This document shows, piece after piece, positions 1-8,093 of a stretch of 64,000 bases of DNA. Origin of the DNA: UBA668 sp043740085. Its GTDB lineage: Bacteria; Actinomycetota; Acidimicrobiia; Acidimicrobiales; Ilumatobacteraceae. A program made the position numbers and the translations under genes. The stretch is taken from contig JAYUCY010000042.1 in the NCBI GenBank assembly GCA_043740085.1, positions 43,338-107,337 on the forward strand, read 5' to 3'. Positions within the stretch are counted from its first letter, which is position 1. Each line of letters begins with the position of its first letter. The notes beneath the pieces are model-generated. The model ran no database searches. It saw only the letters and a list, made by a program, of their open reading frames with translations, and was not told the origin of the DNA.

Positions 1-172
1 AGCGCCACACCCAACCGTCCATCTCGTCGCGGCCCACCAGTGGTGCCGCACCGAGATTGAGCCGCGTGTTGGTGCGTTGCTCGGCGCGACCCTGGACAAC
101 GCTCCACCACACCACCGCCACAGCGATGCACGCCAGCACGACCGGAAGGAGACGGCGACGCCAAATGGTCAT
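1..172 (-). CDS. Membrane-anchored protein of unknown function, N-terminus only (cut by window edge)
   Basis: The first 57 codons of a minus-strand gene are visible before the window ends. Its ATG overlaps the stop of the upstream DoxX-family gene by four bases (ATGA), which implies one operon and coupled translation. The protein starts with a short arginine-rich stretch and one hydrophobic helix (about residues 8-24, ending in two tryptophans), then continues into a polar region. This is the layout of an anchored extracytoplasmic protein or an uncleaved signal sequence. The visible part matches no family I can name. Confidence 0.6.
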   Translation of the reverse strand, partial: MTIWRRRLLPVVLACIAVAVVWWSVVQGRAEQRTNTRLNLGAAPLVGRDEMDGWVWR

Positions 173-1101
173 TCAGCCAACGGTACGACGACGGCGCTCG
201 CTCTGCGAGCGAACAGCGCCGACGCAAGTGCAAGGCCACCCCAGAACGCAACATTCGTACCAGTGGCAATCTTCTGCACCACGCCGTCGTCGCGCAGGTA
301 GTCGAACGTCTGCTGAAGGAACACCACGAGCGCCAGAACCGCACAGCCAATGGACGCCGCGTAGGCCAGTACGACCTTGCGACTGCCGACGATGAGCAGC
401 ACGCCGAACACAATCGTGAGCACTGCCCAGAGCGGGTTGAAGAAGAGGAACTTCAGCTCCCATCGCCGGGTGACCCCGCCATCCGCATTGGTGAAGCCGG
501 CATCGCTACCCAGCAGCGCGACTGCTCTGCCACTGAAATCGATGGAGCGAGCGACAATCAGACCCAACCCACCAACGACGACGGCGACGATGCCCGTGGA
601 ACGCAGGGCTCGGTTCGAGCGTTCTGGCGGGCCGGCCAGCACACCATCGACTCCGAGGTGGTCGCCAGACGGCACTGCCCACAACAGCAGATGCAGGCCA
701 ATCATCAAGAGGTAGGACCACGCCCACTCGTCCGCCTTCGGGTAGTACAGCACCGACAAGCCGATCGGGACGGCCAAGGCCGCACCGGCCAGCGCCACCC
801 AGCGTGACCGATACCCAATCAGCAGCAGTGCGGCGACGATCGTTTCGCTGATCAGCGTGAACCAACCGAACGCCTGAAAGTTGGGGAGCACCAGTTCGCG
901 CAGCGCCCAGCGATAGGGAGCCAGCGGCGCATTCTGTGCACCCGCAGCGACGTACTTGTAGAGACCGCCACCGTTGTTCTCGCCGAAGTCGTTGGGCACT
1001 TTCCAGTGCAGGTTCGCCAACCACATCAGCCCGGCGAGAATGCGCACGCCACCAATGGTGTAGCCCTGAGCCCGTTCCTGCATCTCTGCTCGGTTCGTCA
1101 T
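169..1101 (-). CDS. DoxX/DoxD-family integral membrane protein
   Basis: The protein is 310 aa with several hydrophobic helices and an early motif (RILAGLMWLANLHWKVP) typical of DoxX/TQO small-subunit relatives. These membrane proteins are linked to quinone-coupled redox reactions such as thiosulfate oxidation, or simply called DoxX-like. The substrate cannot be read from sequence. I start at the ATG at 1101, not at the longer in-frame start at 1203, because a CATGCT box lies 6 nt upstream as at other leaderless starts here. The longer start would also overlap the divergent gene at 1202. The gene overlaps the next one by ATGA. Confidence 0.7.
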   Translation of the reverse strand: MTNRAEMQERAQGYTIGGVRILAGLMWLANLHWKVPNDFGENNGGGLYKYVAAGAQNAPLAPYRWALRELVLPNFQAFGWFTLISETIVAALLLIGYRSRWVALAGAALAVPIGLSVLYYPKADEWAWSYLLMIGLHLLLWAVPSGDHLGVDGVLAGPPERSNRALRSTGIVAVVVGGLGLIVARSIDFSGRAVALLGSDAGFTNADGGVTRRWELKFLFFNPLWAVLTIVFGVLLIVGSRKVVLAYAASIGCAVLALVVFLQQTFDYLRDDGVVQKIATGTNVAFWGGLALASALFARRASAVVVPLAE

Positions 1102-1201
1102 TTGGCCAGCATGACAGGCACAGAGGAACGCGCCGTCCAGTTTCTGGAAAGTTTCGCGGTTGGCATCACAGCCCTTGCGCTCGCCGAATACCATCCACGA
1201 C

Positions 1202-1486
1202 ATGGAGGGACCTGCCGTACAGCGGCAAGCCGCGGTGCACGCGATGATCGATCAGCTCCCCGACTTCATGCGCGCCTCGGTACTACACCTTGGCGACGGT
1301 GATCGCTCGGTGATCGATGCGCTCACCGTCAACGCCGACCACGTCGCCAAAGTCGGCGCCAACGTCGCCGACCTCATCGGTGGCCACACCGCATGGGCCG
1401 CTGCTGGGTTGCCGGTAGCTCGGCCAGACCATTCGCATCTGGATTCACCAAGCTTCGACGGGCAGGGCTTCACCGAGTTGCTGTGA
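1202..1486 (+). CDS. Small protein with a rhodanese-like C-terminal tail
   Basis: This 94-aa reading frame is preceded by TACCAT at 1189-1194, seven bases before the ATG, the leaderless arrangement seen repeatedly here. The segment near residues 60-80 (LIGGHTAWAAAGLPV) reads like the final strand and helix of a rhodanese domain. The rest of that domain, including the CxxxxR active-site loop, is absent, so sulfurtransferase activity is not supported. It could be a remnant or an unrelated small protein. Its 3' end overlaps the convergent MTA phosphorylase gene by 17 bases. Confidence 0.5.
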   Translation: MEGPAVQRQAAVHAMIDQLPDFMRASVLHLGDGDRSVIDALTVNADHVAKVGANVADLIGGHTAWAAAGLPVARPDHSHLDSPSFDGQGFTELL

Positions 1487-2270
1487 GCGCTGCGTACGAG
1501 TGCTCGACCGCATCGACGATCAGCTCGCGGACCCGCGACACATTCGAACGCATCATCGCAAACACTGCATCCATCGTCACTGGTTCATGGCCATCGACAC
1601 CCGCGTCGTAGTCAGTGACGAGCGCAACCGAGGCGTAACGAATTCCCAGCTCGGCCGCGAGCACGGCCTCGGGATACCCCGTCATGTTCACCACGGTCCA
1701 GCCCATCGAACGAAACCACATGCTCTCCGCACGAGTGGAGAAACGGGGGCCATTGATGACGACCATGGTGCCGCCGTCCACCATGTCCGCGCCGGTGCGG
1801 CCACCCGCGGCGACGAGCTGTGCGCGCAGCACCGAGTCGTACGGGTCGGCGAACGTTTGGTGGTGCACTGGGCCGGCTGTGCCAGGCCGGCCAGTTGGCC
1901 CGCCGACATCATGAAATGTGTCAGGCCGACCCCATGTCCGGTCGACCACCTGGTCGATAACCACCAGTTGGCCTGGATGGATATCGGGCTGTAACGAGCC
2001 GACCGAGCATGGCGTGACAATCGAGCGCACTCCCACCCAGTGCATCGCCCACATGTTGGCCCGATATGGCACTCGGTGTGCCGCGAACTCATGATTGCGG
2101 CCGTGACGCGCCATGAACGCCACGGGGTTGCCAGCGACCGAGCCAACTACCACCGGGCCAGCGGGCGGACCGTAGGGCGTATCCACCACGATCTCTTGCG
2201 CACCATCCAAAAACTCGTAGAAACCGGAGCCACCAAAGATGCCAAGGGGCGTCTGCTGATCTGTCGTCAT
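1470..2270 (-). CDS. mtnP: S-methyl-5'-thioadenosine phosphorylase (PNP/MTAP family)
   Basis: The 266-aa protein is a PNP/MTAP-family nucleoside phosphorylase. It shows the N-terminal phosphate loop (GIFGGSGFYEF), the RHGRNHEFAAHRVPYRANMW block and the late NMTGYPEAVLAAE segment of the ribose and base site. The family cleaves methylthioadenosine with phosphate to adenine and 5-methylthioribose-1-phosphate, in methionine and polyamine salvage. Base preference between MTA and other purine nucleosides cannot be settled here. An AGGA sequence lies 5 nt before the ATG. No other methionine-salvage gene is adjacent. Confidence 0.9.
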   Translation of the reverse strand: MTTDQQTPLGIFGGSGFYEFLDGAQEIVVDTPYGPPAGPVVVGSVAGNPVAFMARHGRNHEFAAHRVPYRANMWAMHWVGVRSIVTPCSVGSLQPDIHPGQLVVIDQVVDRTWGRPDTFHDVGGPTGRPGTAGPVHHQTFADPYDSVLRAQLVAAGGRTGADMVDGGTMVVINGPRFSTRAESMWFRSMGWTVVNMTGYPEAVLAAELGIRYASVALVTDYDAGVDGHEPVTMDAVFAMMRSNVSRVRELIVDAVEHSYAALTATR

Positions 2271-2306
2271 TGTGTGTTCCTAGCATGGGCATAAGGTTCA
2301 TGCGGG

Positions 2307-3812
2307 ATGGGTAGCTCGGTACCGGACGCGATCGTTGTGGCCACCGCTGATCGCGCCCTGCAACGGTTACTCCCGTTGCCGTTGGTCGTTGAGCAGCGCG
2401 AGGGTTCGCTCACTCTCACCCCGCAGTCGCGCATCGTCATCGGTGCGGGCATCGGTGGTTTTGATCACACCGTCAATCACCTCATCGGCGATGTGCAGAA
2501 GGCCACCGGCCTTCACTTGGCGCGCGCTGCAATCGCTGCCGACGGCGATATCACCCTTCGACTGGACGGAGATCTAGCCGAGCAGGGTGAGGAGGGCTAC
2601 GAACTGTTCGTCGGCGCCCACGGTGCATCGCTACGCGCCGGGCATCCGCATGGACTGTGGAACGGAAGCCGAACCCTCGTTCAACTGTTCGCTCATCTAC
2701 CCGGCGATGCGACGTTGCCGGCAGTGCGGATTGTCGACCGCCCGCGCTACCTGTGGCGCGGTGCCATGTTGGACGTTGCCCGTCATTTCTTCGGGGTCGA
2801 TCAGGTGCTGCGTTTCATCGAGCTGATTGCACGCTTCAAGATCAATTGCCTGCATCTACATCTCACTGATGATCAAGGCTGGCGTCTCGCAATCGACGGC
2901 TGGCCGACGCTGACCAACATCGGTGGCAGCACGGCAACCGGCCACGGATCTGGCGGTTGGTTCAGCCGCACCGACTACAGGGAGATCGTCGCCCACGCGG
3001 CCCGCCACTTCATCACGATTGTCCCCGAAATTGATATGCCGGGTCACACGAATGCTGCGCTGGCGTCGGTGCCGGCGCTGAACCTCACCGGCAAGTCACC
3101 TCCGCTGTACACCGACATGCCTCGCGATGTGGCCAGCGTCGGTTTCAGCTCGCTGCATCTCGCGGCCCCAGCGACTCGCCACTTCATCGCTGACGTGATC
3201 GCGCAGCTGGCAGCCGACACCTCCGGCAAGTACCTGCACATCGGAGGCGATGAGGCCAACGCTACCGATGCCGGGGAGTACCGCGAGTTCATCGAGCTGC
3301 TGCAGCGCGAGGTGCATTCCCACGGCAAGCAGTTGGTCGGCTGGGAGGAAATTGCAAACGTCGCGCTGCTCCCGGGAGCAATCGTGCAGCACTGGCTGCA
3401 CGGCGATGTCATGCGCCGCGCTCCAGGCAGTGCGCGCTTCGTGATGTCGCCGTCGGCGCATACGTATCTCGACATGAAGCACACACCGAGCTGCCGGGTT
3501 GGCAGGAGATGGGCCGGCTGTATTGACGTGGACATGGCATACGGGTGGGATCCGGCGACGCTGATTGAGGGCATCGGCGACGACCGCATCGAGGGCGTAG
3601 AGGCGCCACTGTGGACCGAGAAGGTCGCCACGTTTGAGGACGTGCAACACCTTTGTTTCCCGCGCCTTGCGTGCCTCGGCGAAGTTGGCTGGACCGCACA
3701 GCACCTGCGTAGCTGGGACGCTTTCAGACCGCGACTGGCAGTGCACGCGGATCGGCTGGAACGAATCGGAGTGCCTGTCTATCGGTCGGCGCTCTTGGAC
3801 CGAGCTCTCTGA
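2307..3812 (+). CDS. Beta-N-acetylhexosaminidase, glycoside hydrolase family 20
   Basis: The 501-aa protein has the two-domain GH20 layout: an N-terminal alpha/beta domain (about 1-140), then the catalytic barrel starting near the DVARHFF motif. The catalytic pair is visible as D315-E316 in HIGGDEA, where Asp positions the substrate acetamido group and Glu is the general acid. LHLTDDQGWR and PEIDMPGH are further GH20 signatures. It releases terminal GlcNAc or GalNAc from chitin or peptidoglycan fragments or glycans. No signal peptide is apparent at the chosen start, so a cytoplasmic recycling role is plausible. A TAAGGT box lies 9 nt before the ATG. Confidence 0.92.
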   Translation: MGSSVPDAIVVATADRALQRLLPLPLVVEQREGSLTLTPQSRIVIGAGIGGFDHTVNHLIGDVQKATGLHLARAAIAADGDITLRLDGDLAEQGEEGYELFVGAHGASLRAGHPHGLWNGSRTLVQLFAHLPGDATLPAVRIVDRPRYLWRGAMLDVARHFFGVDQVLRFIELIARFKINCLHLHLTDDQGWRLAIDGWPTLTNIGGSTATGHGSGGWFSRTDYREIVAHAARHFITIVPEIDMPGHTNAALASVPALNLTGKSPPLYTDMPRDVASVGFSSLHLAAPATRHFIADVIAQLAADTSGKYLHIGGDEANATDAGEYREFIELLQREVHSHGKQLVGWEEIANVALLPGAIVQHWLHGDVMRRAPGSARFVMSPSAHTYLDMKHTPSCRVGRRWAGCIDVDMAYGWDPATLIEGIGDDRIEGVEAPLWTEKVATFEDVQHLCFPRLACLGEVGWTAQHLRSWDAFRPRLAVHADRLERIGVPVYRSALLDRAL

Positions 3813-3836
3813 GCGGGTAAATGTTCATCACTCAAT

Positions 3837-3884
3837 GTTGATACGAGTCGTAGCAACTTTTCTATGTGGGGCTAGGCTGATCAC
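3837..3884 (+). promoter_or_regulatory. clpB leaderless promoter with an inverted-repeat operator candidate
   Basis: GTTGATA and TAGCAAC (3837-3843 and 3851-3857) form an inverted repeat, 6 of 7 positions matching, separated by 7 nt. This is the spacing of the HspR operator HAIR (7-7-7), but the bases match the HAIR consensus only partly. Downstream, TAGGCT (3873-3878) lies 6 nt before the ATG, as in a -10 box of a leaderless mRNA. No Shine-Dalgarno sequence is present. Repression by HspR or another heat-shock regulator is an inference. Confidence 0.5.
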
Positions 3885-6383
3885 ATGGCGTTCGATCCAA
3901 AAAAGTGGACTGTCAAGACCAACGAAGCCTTTGCCGCAGCTATTGACCAGGCAAAGGCGCTCAGCAACCCCGAGCTGACTCCGGACCACCTCATGGCCGC
4001 GCTCGCCCGGCAGGACGACACCATTGTCCCTGCCGTGCTGGCCAAGCTGGGCCTGGCACCGCTGATGGTGCGCAACAAGGCCGACGAAGCGGTCAACAAG
4101 CTGCCCAAGGCGTTCGGCACCAACGACCCGCGTATGAATCGCGAGCTCGACAATGTGGTGCAAAACGCGGTTGCGTATCAGAAGGACTTGAAGGACGACT
4201 TTCTGTCGGTCGAGCACTTGCTGCTGGCGATGAATGCACGGCTGGGCATTGGCAGCGAGGAGCTACTGCTCGCGCTCAAGGAAGTTCGCGGTAGCCATCG
4301 CGTCACGTCGCAAAATCCGGAGGAAAGCTTCGCCGCGCTCGCGAAGTACGGGCAAGACCTCACGCAGCGCGCACGCGACGGCAAGATCGACCCGGTCATT
4401 GGTCGCGACGACGAAATTCGTCGCGTCATTCAGGTGCTGTCACGGCGCACGAAGAACAACCCGGTTCTCATCGGCGAGCCAGGAGTTGGCAAAACCGCCA
4501 TCGTCGAAGGGCTCGCGCGCCGCATCGCCGACGGCGACGTGCCCGAGGGGCTCAAGAACAAGCGCCTGATCAGCCTCGATATCGGCTCCATGCTCGCTGG
4601 CGCGAAGTACCGCGGCGAGTTCGAGGAACGGCTCAAGGCTGTGCTCAAGGAGATCACCGACGCAGCCGGCGAGGTCATCACCTTCGTCGACGAGATCCAC
4701 ACCATCGTCGGTGCCGGCGGCGCCGAGGGCGCGATGGATGCGGGCAACATGATCAAGCCGATGCTTGCTCGTGGCGAGCTGCGTATGGTCGGGGCCACCA
4801 CGCTCGACGAGTACCGCAAGTACGTCGAGAAGGATCCTGCGCTGGAGCGCCGCTTCCAGCAGGTCTACGTGGGTGAACCCAGCGTAGAGGACACCATCGG
4901 TATTCTGCGCGGCCTCAAGGAGCGCTACGAAGTGCACCACGGTGTGCGCATTCAAGACAGCGCACTGGTGTCTGCCGCCGTCTTGTCGAACCGCTACCTC
5001 ACCAACCGGTTCCTGCCCGATAAGGCGATCGACCTGATGGACGAAGCAGCGGCGAAGCTGCGTATTGAGATCGACTCGCTGCCCACCGAGATCGACGTGG
5101 TGCAGCGCCGCATCCTGCAGCTCGAGATTGAACAACTGGCGCTCGCCAAGGAGACTGACAACGCTTCCAAGGAACGGTTGGAGATCATCGTCGACGAGCT
5201 GGCCACTCTCAACGTGCAAGTCCACGGGATGAAGGCCCACTGGGAGAACGAAAAGCAGGCCATCGACGCGATTCGTTCGCTGAAGGAAGAGCTCGAGCAG
5301 TTGCGTACCCAGGTCGAGCGCGAGACCGATCTGTCGATCGCGGCCGAGATTCGCTACGGGCGTATCCCCGAGCTCGAACGTCGCATCTCGGAGGCCACCG
5401 AGCACCTCGACGAGCTGCAAGTGGGCAACCGCATGCTGAAGGAAGAGGTCGATGCGGAAGACATCGCCGAGGTCGTCAGCAAGTGGACGGGCGTGCAGGT
5501 CAGCCGGCTTCTGGAGGGCGAGATGACCAAGCTCATCCACCTTGAGGATCAGTTGCATCAGCGCGTCATCGGGCAGGACGACGCAGTCACCGCCGTCGCG
5601 AATGCAATCCGTCGCTCACGCGCCGGGCTCTCCGACCCCAATCGTCCGATTGGCTCGTTCATGTTCCTCGGGCCTACCGGCGTTGGCAAGACCGAGTTGG
5701 CGCGAGCGGTCGCCGAGTACCTGTTCGACGACGAGAAGTCGATGGTGCGCATCGACATGGGTGAGTACATGGAGAAGTTCTCCGTCACTCGCCTCATCGG
5801 GGCGCCCCCCGGCTACGTGGGGTACGACGAGGGCGGCCAGCTCACCGAGGCGGTGCGTCGTCGCCCGTATTGCGTGATCTTGCTCGACGAGATCGAGAAG
5901 GCGCACCCCGATGTGTTCAACGTGCTGCTGCAGGTGCTTGACGACGGGCGGCTGACGGATGGCCAGGGCCGCACGGTCGACTTCACCAATGTCGTATTGA
6001 TCATGACCTCGAACCTGCCGGGCGACCCGCTGGGCTTCTTCAAGCCCGAGTTCATCAACCGCGTCGACGACATCATCCGCTTCCGGGCGCTCACACCGGA
6101 CGACCTGTTGCGTATCGTCACCATTCAGGTCGAGCGCTTGCGCAGCCGCATGGCCGATCGGCGCATCACGCTGGTCGTCACGGAGGCCGCGTTGGCCTGG
6201 ATTGCCCATGAGGGCTACGACCCGTCCTTCGGTGCGCGCCCGCTGAAGCGTGTGATCCAACGCGAGATCGCCGACCGGGCCTCGCTACTGATCCTCAGTG
6301 GTACTGCCGTCGAAGGCAGCACCGTCACCGTCGACGTAGAAACCACCAACGACCACACCGAGCTGTCCCTCAGCACCACTTAA
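3885..6383 (+). CDS. clpB: ATP-dependent disaggregase ClpB
   Basis: The 832-aa AAA+ protein has an N-domain (about 1-145), a first ATPase domain with Walker A at 197-204 (GEPGVGKT), a long coiled middle domain (about 400-520) and a second ATPase domain with Walker A at 596-603 (GPTGVGKT). It forms a hexamer that works with DnaK to resolubilise aggregates in the cytoplasm. One local difference is that the stretch between the sensor-1 TSNL and FKPEFINR in the second ATPase domain is about nine residues shorter than in mycobacterial ClpB. The gene stands alone, with its own promoter and a strong hairpin after the stop. Confidence 0.97.
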   Translation: MAFDPKKWTVKTNEAFAAAIDQAKALSNPELTPDHLMAALARQDDTIVPAVLAKLGLAPLMVRNKADEAVNKLPKAFGTNDPRMNRELDNVVQNAVAYQKDLKDDFLSVEHLLLAMNARLGIGSEELLLALKEVRGSHRVTSQNPEESFAALAKYGQDLTQRARDGKIDPVIGRDDEIRRVIQVLSRRTKNNPVLIGEPGVGKTAIVEGLARRIADGDVPEGLKNKRLISLDIGSMLAGAKYRGEFEERLKAVLKEITDAAGEVITFVDEIHTIVGAGGAEGAMDAGNMIKPMLARGELRMVGATTLDEYRKYVEKDPALERRFQQVYVGEPSVEDTIGILRGLKERYEVHHGVRIQDSALVSAAVLSNRYLTNRFLPDKAIDLMDEAAAKLRIEIDSLPTEIDVVQRRILQLEIEQLALAKETDNASKERLEIIVDELATLNVQVHGMKAHWENEKQAIDAIRSLKEELEQLRTQVERETDLSIAAEIRYGRIPELERRISEATEHLDELQVGNRMLKEEVDAEDIAEVVSKWTGVQVSRLLEGEMTKLIHLEDQLHQRVIGQDDAVTAVANAIRRSRAGLSDPNRPIGSFMFLGPTGVGKTELARAVAEYLFDDEKSMVRIDMGEYMEKFSVTRLIGAPPGYVGYDEGGQLTEAVRRRPYCVILLDEIEKAHPDVFNVLLQVLDDGRLTDGQGRTVDFTNVVLIMTSNLPGDPLGFFKPEFINRVDDIIRFRALTPDDLLRIVTIQVERLRSRMADRRITLVVTEAALAWIAHEGYDPSFGARPLKRVIQREIADRASLLILSGTAVEGSTVTVDVETTNDHTELSLSTT

Positions 6384-6395
6384 GGAACCACCCCG

Positions 6396-6431
6396 CCCGC
6401 GCCGGCACCGGTGGGGTGGGGCCGGCGCGGG
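6396..6431 (+). terminator. GC-rich hairpin after clpB
   Basis: A perfect 11-bp inverted repeat (CCCGCGCCGGC and GCCGGCGCGGG) with a 14-nt loop starts 13 nt after the clpB stop. There is no T-run, which is common for actinobacterial terminators. It is the only terminator-like structure between clpB and the repeat tract. Confidence 0.65.
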
Positions 6432-6435
6432 TGTG

Positions 6436-6579
6436 GGTGTGGCCGCCCGGCCCACCCCGGTTTGTGGCACTGGTGTGGCCGCCCGGCCCACCCCGGTTTG
6501 TGGCACTGGTGTGGCCGCCCTGCCCACCCCGGTTTGTGGCACTGGTGTGGCCGCCCTGCCCACCCCGGTTTGTGACACC
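6436..6579. repeat. Four tandem copies of a 36-bp GC-rich repeat
   Basis: Four adjacent units of 36 bp begin with GGTGTGGCCGCCC at 6436, 6472, 6508 and 6544. Units 1 and 2 carry CCCGG where units 3 and 4 carry CCCTG, so the array seems to have grown by duplication in pairs. The last unit diverges in its final six bases. No spacers separate the units. The period is a multiple of three, which keeps reading frames open on both strands, but no convincing gene uses them. Confidence 0.9.
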
Positions 6580-6632
6580 CTCCACCGCCCAAGGGCGAGT
6601 AAACACTCCAAAAACGACACGGTTACTCGCCC

Positions 6633-6902
6633 ATGGGCGGCAAAGAGTGCCAGTTCGCATCCGTGCGCTTCCCGATTCTGTGGCTGGCCTACACACTGGT
6701 TCGTGGCGCGCTGGTGGAAGATCGCACCGGTCGTAACTTCTACCCGTACCCGTACCCGTACCCGTACCCGCTCCTTGATGTCGTCGAGCACGGCTACGCG
6801 CGAATTGCGGTCAACATCGTGTTGGTCGCCGCGCTGTCCTTCGTGCTCGCGCTCGGCGCTCTCGCCGCCGACAAACGCCTTCGCGGCGTGCACGCTGGCT
6901 GA
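6633..6902 (+). pseudogene. C-terminal remnant of a Pr6Pr-type membrane protein
   Basis: Codons from about 6660 on read like the last third of the Pr6Pr family of six-helix membrane proteins: the LAYTLVRGA segment, a YPYP..LLDV..HGY motif and a final hydrophobic helix ending in DKRL. The first four helices are missing upstream, where the repeat tract lies instead. The normally short YPYP motif is expanded to five Tyr-Pro units by a DNA hexamer repeat. I see no promoter or ribosome binding site for the ATG at 6633, so I call it a remnant; a small expressed protein is not excluded. Confidence 0.55.
6741..6770. repeat. Hexanucleotide microsatellite (TACCCG)x5
   Basis: Five perfect TACCCG units lie inside the Pr6Pr remnant and translate as five Tyr-Pro pairs. 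The family normally has about two at this place. Slippage of a preexisting YPYP codon pair would explain the expansion. Confidence 0.9.
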
Positions 6903-6962
6903 CCCCGCAAAGAAATCTCGAAGATAAGGAACGAAACCGCTGAGTGGTGCGTCTATGAGTGC

Positions 6963-7889
6963 ATGGGATTGGTGCACGGATCGCGACGCATTCGGTTGAC
7001 CCTGGCGGCATTGGTGCTGCCGCTGACATTCGCATCTGCCGGATGCAAGGGCGGGCCGAGCGACTCACCGACGTCGGTGCCGCAGCCCACCACCACCTCC
7101 GAGACAATCGTGGTCACTGGGCGGCCGCTGCGGCGCCGCAACGGTCGGCTTCGTGTGGCCCGTAGCCGCCGCGGTCATTCGCACCTGACAGACCGGCAAG
7201 CTTTGCGGCTTTCACCATCTGTGCGCAAGGTTCTGGGCGATCACTGGCGTGCGCAGGGCGAGATGGAGCACGCCTCGGTGGTTGCGTTCCACGATCTGGC
7301 CCGTCGACTCACGGCAGTCGGCGCTCCGACAGCGCTGTCCGAGCGCGCCATTCGCGCCGCCAACCAGGAGGCCGACCACACGCAACGTTGCTTCGATCTC
7401 GCCGGGCGCTACCTCGGCGAAAACCTGCTCCCAGGTCGCCTACGCCGACCGATTCGGCTGCCGCGGTCGCGCGAGGCAGAGCTGACCCGATTGGCCGTAG
7501 AGGCCCTTCGCGACGGAGTGCTCAACGAGGGGCATGCCGCGTGGCTGGCCGCGGGTCAAGCTGAGCGCGCCACAGACTCTCGGGTGCGCGACACCCTGCT
7601 TGTCATTGCCCGCGACGAGGCCGAACACGCCGAGGTGTCGGCGGCTGTGCTGGCATGGTGTCTCGCCCAGGGAGAGGCTGATGTCCTGACCGCCGTCATC
7701 GCAGCGGCGGCCTGTCTACCTACGGTGGTCACCTCATGTGAAATTCCCGCTGGCGTCGATGCGACCACACTTGCCGACCACGGTCTGTTCGACCCTGACG
7801 GTGCTCGCTATGGGAACGGCATCGGATACGCCTCAGTTCTTGCGGCGACGCATGCGGCCATGCCGCAGACCACTGCTTCACGTTGCTGA
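6963..7889 (+). CDS. Lipoprotein with a ferritin-like four-helix domain
   Basis: The 308-aa protein starts with a lipoprotein signal peptide whose lipobox ends at Cys28 (FASAGC), followed by a Ser/Thr/Pro-rich linker. From about residue 95, helices carry Glu/His pairs typical of ferritin-like di-iron proteins: EMEHASV, NQEADHT, NEGHAAW and DEAEHAEV. These could form a carboxylate-bridged metal site outside the membrane. The substrate, or a storage role, is unknown. No iron-uptake gene is adjacent, and the next genes are on the other strand. Confidence 0.7.
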   Translation: MGLVHGSRRIRLTLAALVLPLTFASAGCKGGPSDSPTSVPQPTTTSETIVVTGRPLRRRNGRLRVARSRRGHSHLTDRQALRLSPSVRKVLGDHWRAQGEMEHASVVAFHDLARRLTAVGAPTALSERAIRAANQEADHTQRCFDLAGRYLGENLLPGRLRRPIRLPRSREAELTRLAVEALRDGVLNEGHAAWLAAGQAERATDSRVRDTLLVIARDEAEHAEVSAAVLAWCLAQGEADVLTAVIAAAACLPTVVTSCEIPAGVDATTLADHGLFDPDGARYGNGIGYASVLAATHAAMPQTTASRC

Positions 7890-8093
7890 CCACTGCGTTG
7901 CTGCGCGACGCACGCCTCCAGTTGCGTTCGCAGCGATGCGGGAATCGTCGTCGGCGCGGCCAGCGGTAGCCGTGACGCCACCACACTGCACTCAACGCTC
8001 GCGGCTGTCACTACCCGAGTCGCCATCAGCGCCGCAGCCGCCCCACTGAGTGCACTGGACTCACCGAATCGGAGCACCGCTGGCGTAGGCGCG

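Noticed and set aside
3831..3857. CIRCE (HrcA) operator before clpB
   Set aside because: The half-sites do not match TTAGCACTC and GAGTGCTAA and the spacing is 7, not 9.
4440..5558. Long minus-strand open frame opposite clpB
   Set aside because: It is antisense to conserved ClpB domains, has no family motif, and arises from the GC-rich codon use of clpB.
6436..6579. CRISPR array
   Set aside because: The 36-bp units are contiguous with no spacers and no cas genes are nearby.
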